Source of the DNA: Syntrophomonas sp. | Lineage (GTDB): Bacteria; Bacillota; Syntrophomonadia; Syntrophomonadales; Syntrophomonadaceae | Length of the DNA stretch: 42,281 nt | Assembly: GCA_016841425.1 (NCBI GenBank) | Contig: JAENZE010000020.1 | Location: forward strand, 1-42,281 | Direction of reading: 5' to 3' | In this document: piece by piece, positions 40,837 to 42,281 of the stretch | How the letters are laid out: each line of letters starts with the position of its first letter | Position numbering within the stretch: position 1 is the first letter of the stretch | The notes under the pieces: model-generated | Database searches by the model: none | What the model saw: only the letters and a program-made list of their open reading frames with translations | What the model was told of the DNA's origin: nothing | Made by a program: the position numbers and the translations under genes

Positions 40837-41637
40837 ATGAGAAGTAAAAAACTTACAGGTATTACCCTGATCTCGCTGGCTATTATCTGCATCTTTATGG
40901 CTCCGTTGGGTTTAGCCGCAGATGGCGATGGATCAGGGGGAGGTAGTGAAGAAGGTTTGGCCCTGGTAAGTTCTTCACCAGCCAGTGGCCAGAAGGATGT
41001 TTCGACATCAACCAGTATCGATCTGGAATTCACCAAAAATGTGGTTAACATGACGGTTAAGGACAATAACACCCTATGCTTCAGCCTATACCAGGGGCAG
41101 CAGAAGACCGCCATCACAGTCGTTATGGCTGATGATCAGATAGAACCGGAGAAGAAAAGACTGGTATCGATAGTGCCTGAAGAACCACTGCAGCCTGGTA
41201 CGACCTATACCTTAAGAATCTCACCAGCGTTAATTTCCAAAAGCGGGGTTTCCCTGGGCCAGGAAGTTGCAGTATCTTTTACGACAGCCGGGAATGCTGT
41301 TATAAATGACTCTTCATCCGCAAATACCAGCGATGCAACTTCAGTTCAGGAAGATGCGAGTATCAAGCATGATATAAGTAAGGTGTCGGCTGAAGAGGAT
41401 TCAAATCCAGAAGAATCAATATCTATGGAGAAAGACAGCAGCAGCCAGGATCCTGCTGAGGAAAGTGAACCCAATTTGGTTGAGGAAGCGGCCTCACAGT
41501 CCGAAGTACAGGAAGGAAATTCCGAGGCCGAGAATGACGGGGGCGATGCTGATTATATTTGGTTAATCGCTTTGGTAGTGGTAATAGCCTCTTCTGGAAT
41601 TTATCTGTATGTTAGAAAACATTCATCAAAGAGGTAG
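40837..41637 (+). CDS. Membrane-anchored Ig-like (Big_5) surface protein
   Basis: The 266-aa protein has a signal peptide (about 1-27, ending 'GLAA') and a Gly-rich spacer. One SbsA-type Big_5 domain lies at about 40-140 ('LVSSSPASGQKDVSTSTSIDLEFTKNV' to 'AVSFTTAG'). A Ser/Glu/Asp-rich stalk (about 145-230) and a C-terminal membrane helix with basic end ('YIWLIALVVVIASSGIYLYVRKHSSKR') follow. There is no LPxTG, so it should be held by the helix. ATG 40837 has GGAGGAAGAGG upstream. It lies between an SLH protein with the same Ig type and a FecCD permease. It may be a surface receptor or handover protein for the transporter substrate; this is inference. Confidence 0.8.
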   Translation: MRSKKLTGITLISLAIICIFMAPLGLAADGDGSGGGSEEGLALVSSSPASGQKDVSTSTSIDLEFTKNVVNMTVKDNNTLCFSLYQGQQKTAITVVMADDQIEPEKKRLVSIVPEEPLQPGTTYTLRISPALISKSGVSLGQEVAVSFTTAGNAVINDSSSANTSDATSVQEDASIKHDISKVSAEEDSNPEESISMEKDSSSQDPAEESEPNLVEEAASQSEVQEGNSEAENDGGDADYIWLIALVVVIASSGIYLYVRKHSSKR

Positions 41638-41656
41638 AAATAGATTCAGGTAAGGA

Positions 41657-42281
41657 GTGAGCCCAACGAAGAGAAAAGGGATTATCATACTACTAGTTAT
41701 AGCTCCCCTGGCAGTTATAATGTCATCCTTGTTTATCGGGCGCTATCCGGTTACAATTTTCATGGTGCTGAAGGTACTTGCAGCCAAGGTAGTTTCCATG
41801 AATGAAGTTATACCTGATGTATATAATACCCTGATTTGGGAAATCAGGATGCCCCGCGCACTACTGGGAGCAATGGTGGGAGGTTCTTTGGCCATCAGCG
41901 GCGCAGCTTTTCAAGGCCTGTTTAGAAATCCCCTGGTCAGCTCGGGAATTCTAGGGGTTAGTCATGGAGCAGGATTCGGAGCAGCTCTGGCTATACTCCT
42001 TTTTCACAGTTCTAACCTGGCTATTTATGTTTTTGCCTTTGCCTTTGGTATGATTGCGGTTTTATTAAGTTATTTGATAGGCAGGATTTACAAGACAACG
42101 CCTACTATCATGCTGGTATTAGGAGGAGTTATAGTATCCTCAGTCTTCGCAGCTTTAATTTCTTTTGCCAAATATGTTGCTGATCCCTTTGATCAGCTGC
42201 CGGCCATTGTATTCTGGCTGATGGGCAGCCTGGCCTCGGCCAGATATCAGGATATATTAATGGCCGGGATACCAATGATGT
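41657..42281 (+). CDS. FecCD/BtuC-family ABC transporter permease (partial, runs off the window)
   Basis: At least 208 codons are visible, cut by the right edge. The segment 'IWEIRMPRALLGAMVGGSLAISGAAFQGLFRNPLVSSGILGVSHGAGFGAALA' is the classic FecCD/BtuC signature. Several hydrophobic helices follow ('LAIYVFAFAFGMIAVLLSYLIG', 'TIMLVLGGVIVSSVFAALISF', 'IVFWLMGSLASARYQD'). It imports iron-siderophore, heme or cobalamin. The start is unclear: GTG 41657 lies inside AAGGAGTGA, and a later in-frame ATG (41717) is possible. It is 20 bp after the Ig-like gene, so these probably form one operon; the ATPase and solute-binding protein should lie to the right. Confidence 0.88.
   Translation, partial: MSPTKRKGIIILLVIAPLAVIMSSLFIGRYPVTIFMVLKVLAAKVVSMNEVIPDVYNTLIWEIRMPRALLGAMVGGSLAISGAAFQGLFRNPLVSSGILGVSHGAGFGAALAILLFHSSNLAIYVFAFAFGMIAVLLSYLIGRIYKTTPTIMLVLGGVIVSSVFAALISFAKYVADPFDQLPAIVFWLMGSLASARYQDILMAGIPMM

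Overview
The window looks like chromosomal DNA of a low-GC, strictly anaerobic Firmicute, most like the syntrophic fatty-acid oxidisers of the Syntrophomonas group. This is an inference from gene content: acyl-CoA dehydrogenases with a CoA-transferase under sigma-54 control, rubrerythrin, ferredoxin-containing MinD ATPases with a NifX-like protein, a membrane cytochrome b with a Tat-exported Fe-S subunit, S-layer (SLH) proteins, and strong AGGAGG-type ribosome binding sites. No tRNA, rRNA, CRISPR array or intact insertion sequence was recognised.

Layout. 1-4.1 kb: a five-PAS protein with no output domain, a 57-aa protein between two look-alike nested hairpins, and an RMD1/DUF155 membrane-anchored protein. 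4.5-11.0 kb: an acyl-CoA module (CoA-transferase, two acyl-CoA dehydrogenases, PAS histidine kinase, sigma-54 activator) behind a near-consensus -24/-12 promoter, so the operon appears to encode its own activator. 11-15.2 kb: an exported protein with a copper-amine-oxidase-N-like domain, rubrerythrin and a eukaryotic-type hexokinase. 15.3-17.4 kb: ArsP-type permease, ArsR regulator and two small thiol-redox proteins, followed by a ~225-nt highly self-complementary element. 17.8-20.2 kb: a cluster like the orange-protein (ORP) cluster: DUF5320, NifX-like protein and two MinD/ferredoxin ATPases.

20.3-24.9 kb: a DUF2334 deacetylase-like protein fused to five FG-GAP-like repeats; a glutamate 2,3-aminomutase read leftward behind a c-di-AMP (ydaO) riboswitch; and Hsp20. 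24.9-27.3 kb: cytochrome b and a Tat-signal Fe-S protein, divergent from a TetR regulator, with one operator inside the spacer of each promoter. 27.5-29 kb: divergent XRE regulators with very small genes, possibly a prophage remnant. 29.2-37.6 kb: peptide release factor 3, an OmpR-type two-component system followed by a lipoprotein whose promoter carries 11-bp-phased repeats, an exported coiled-coil protein, AsnRS and a dicarboxylate symporter. 37.9-42.3 kb: a structured leader with two terminators, an SLH/Ig-like surface protein, a membrane-anchored Ig-like protein, and the start of a FecCD-type ABC permease cut by the window edge.

The most interesting signals are the c-di-AMP riboswitch in front of a beta-glutamate (osmolyte) enzyme, the self-contained sigma-54 acyl-CoA operon, the TetR promoter pair, and the folded element at 17.42-17.64 kb.
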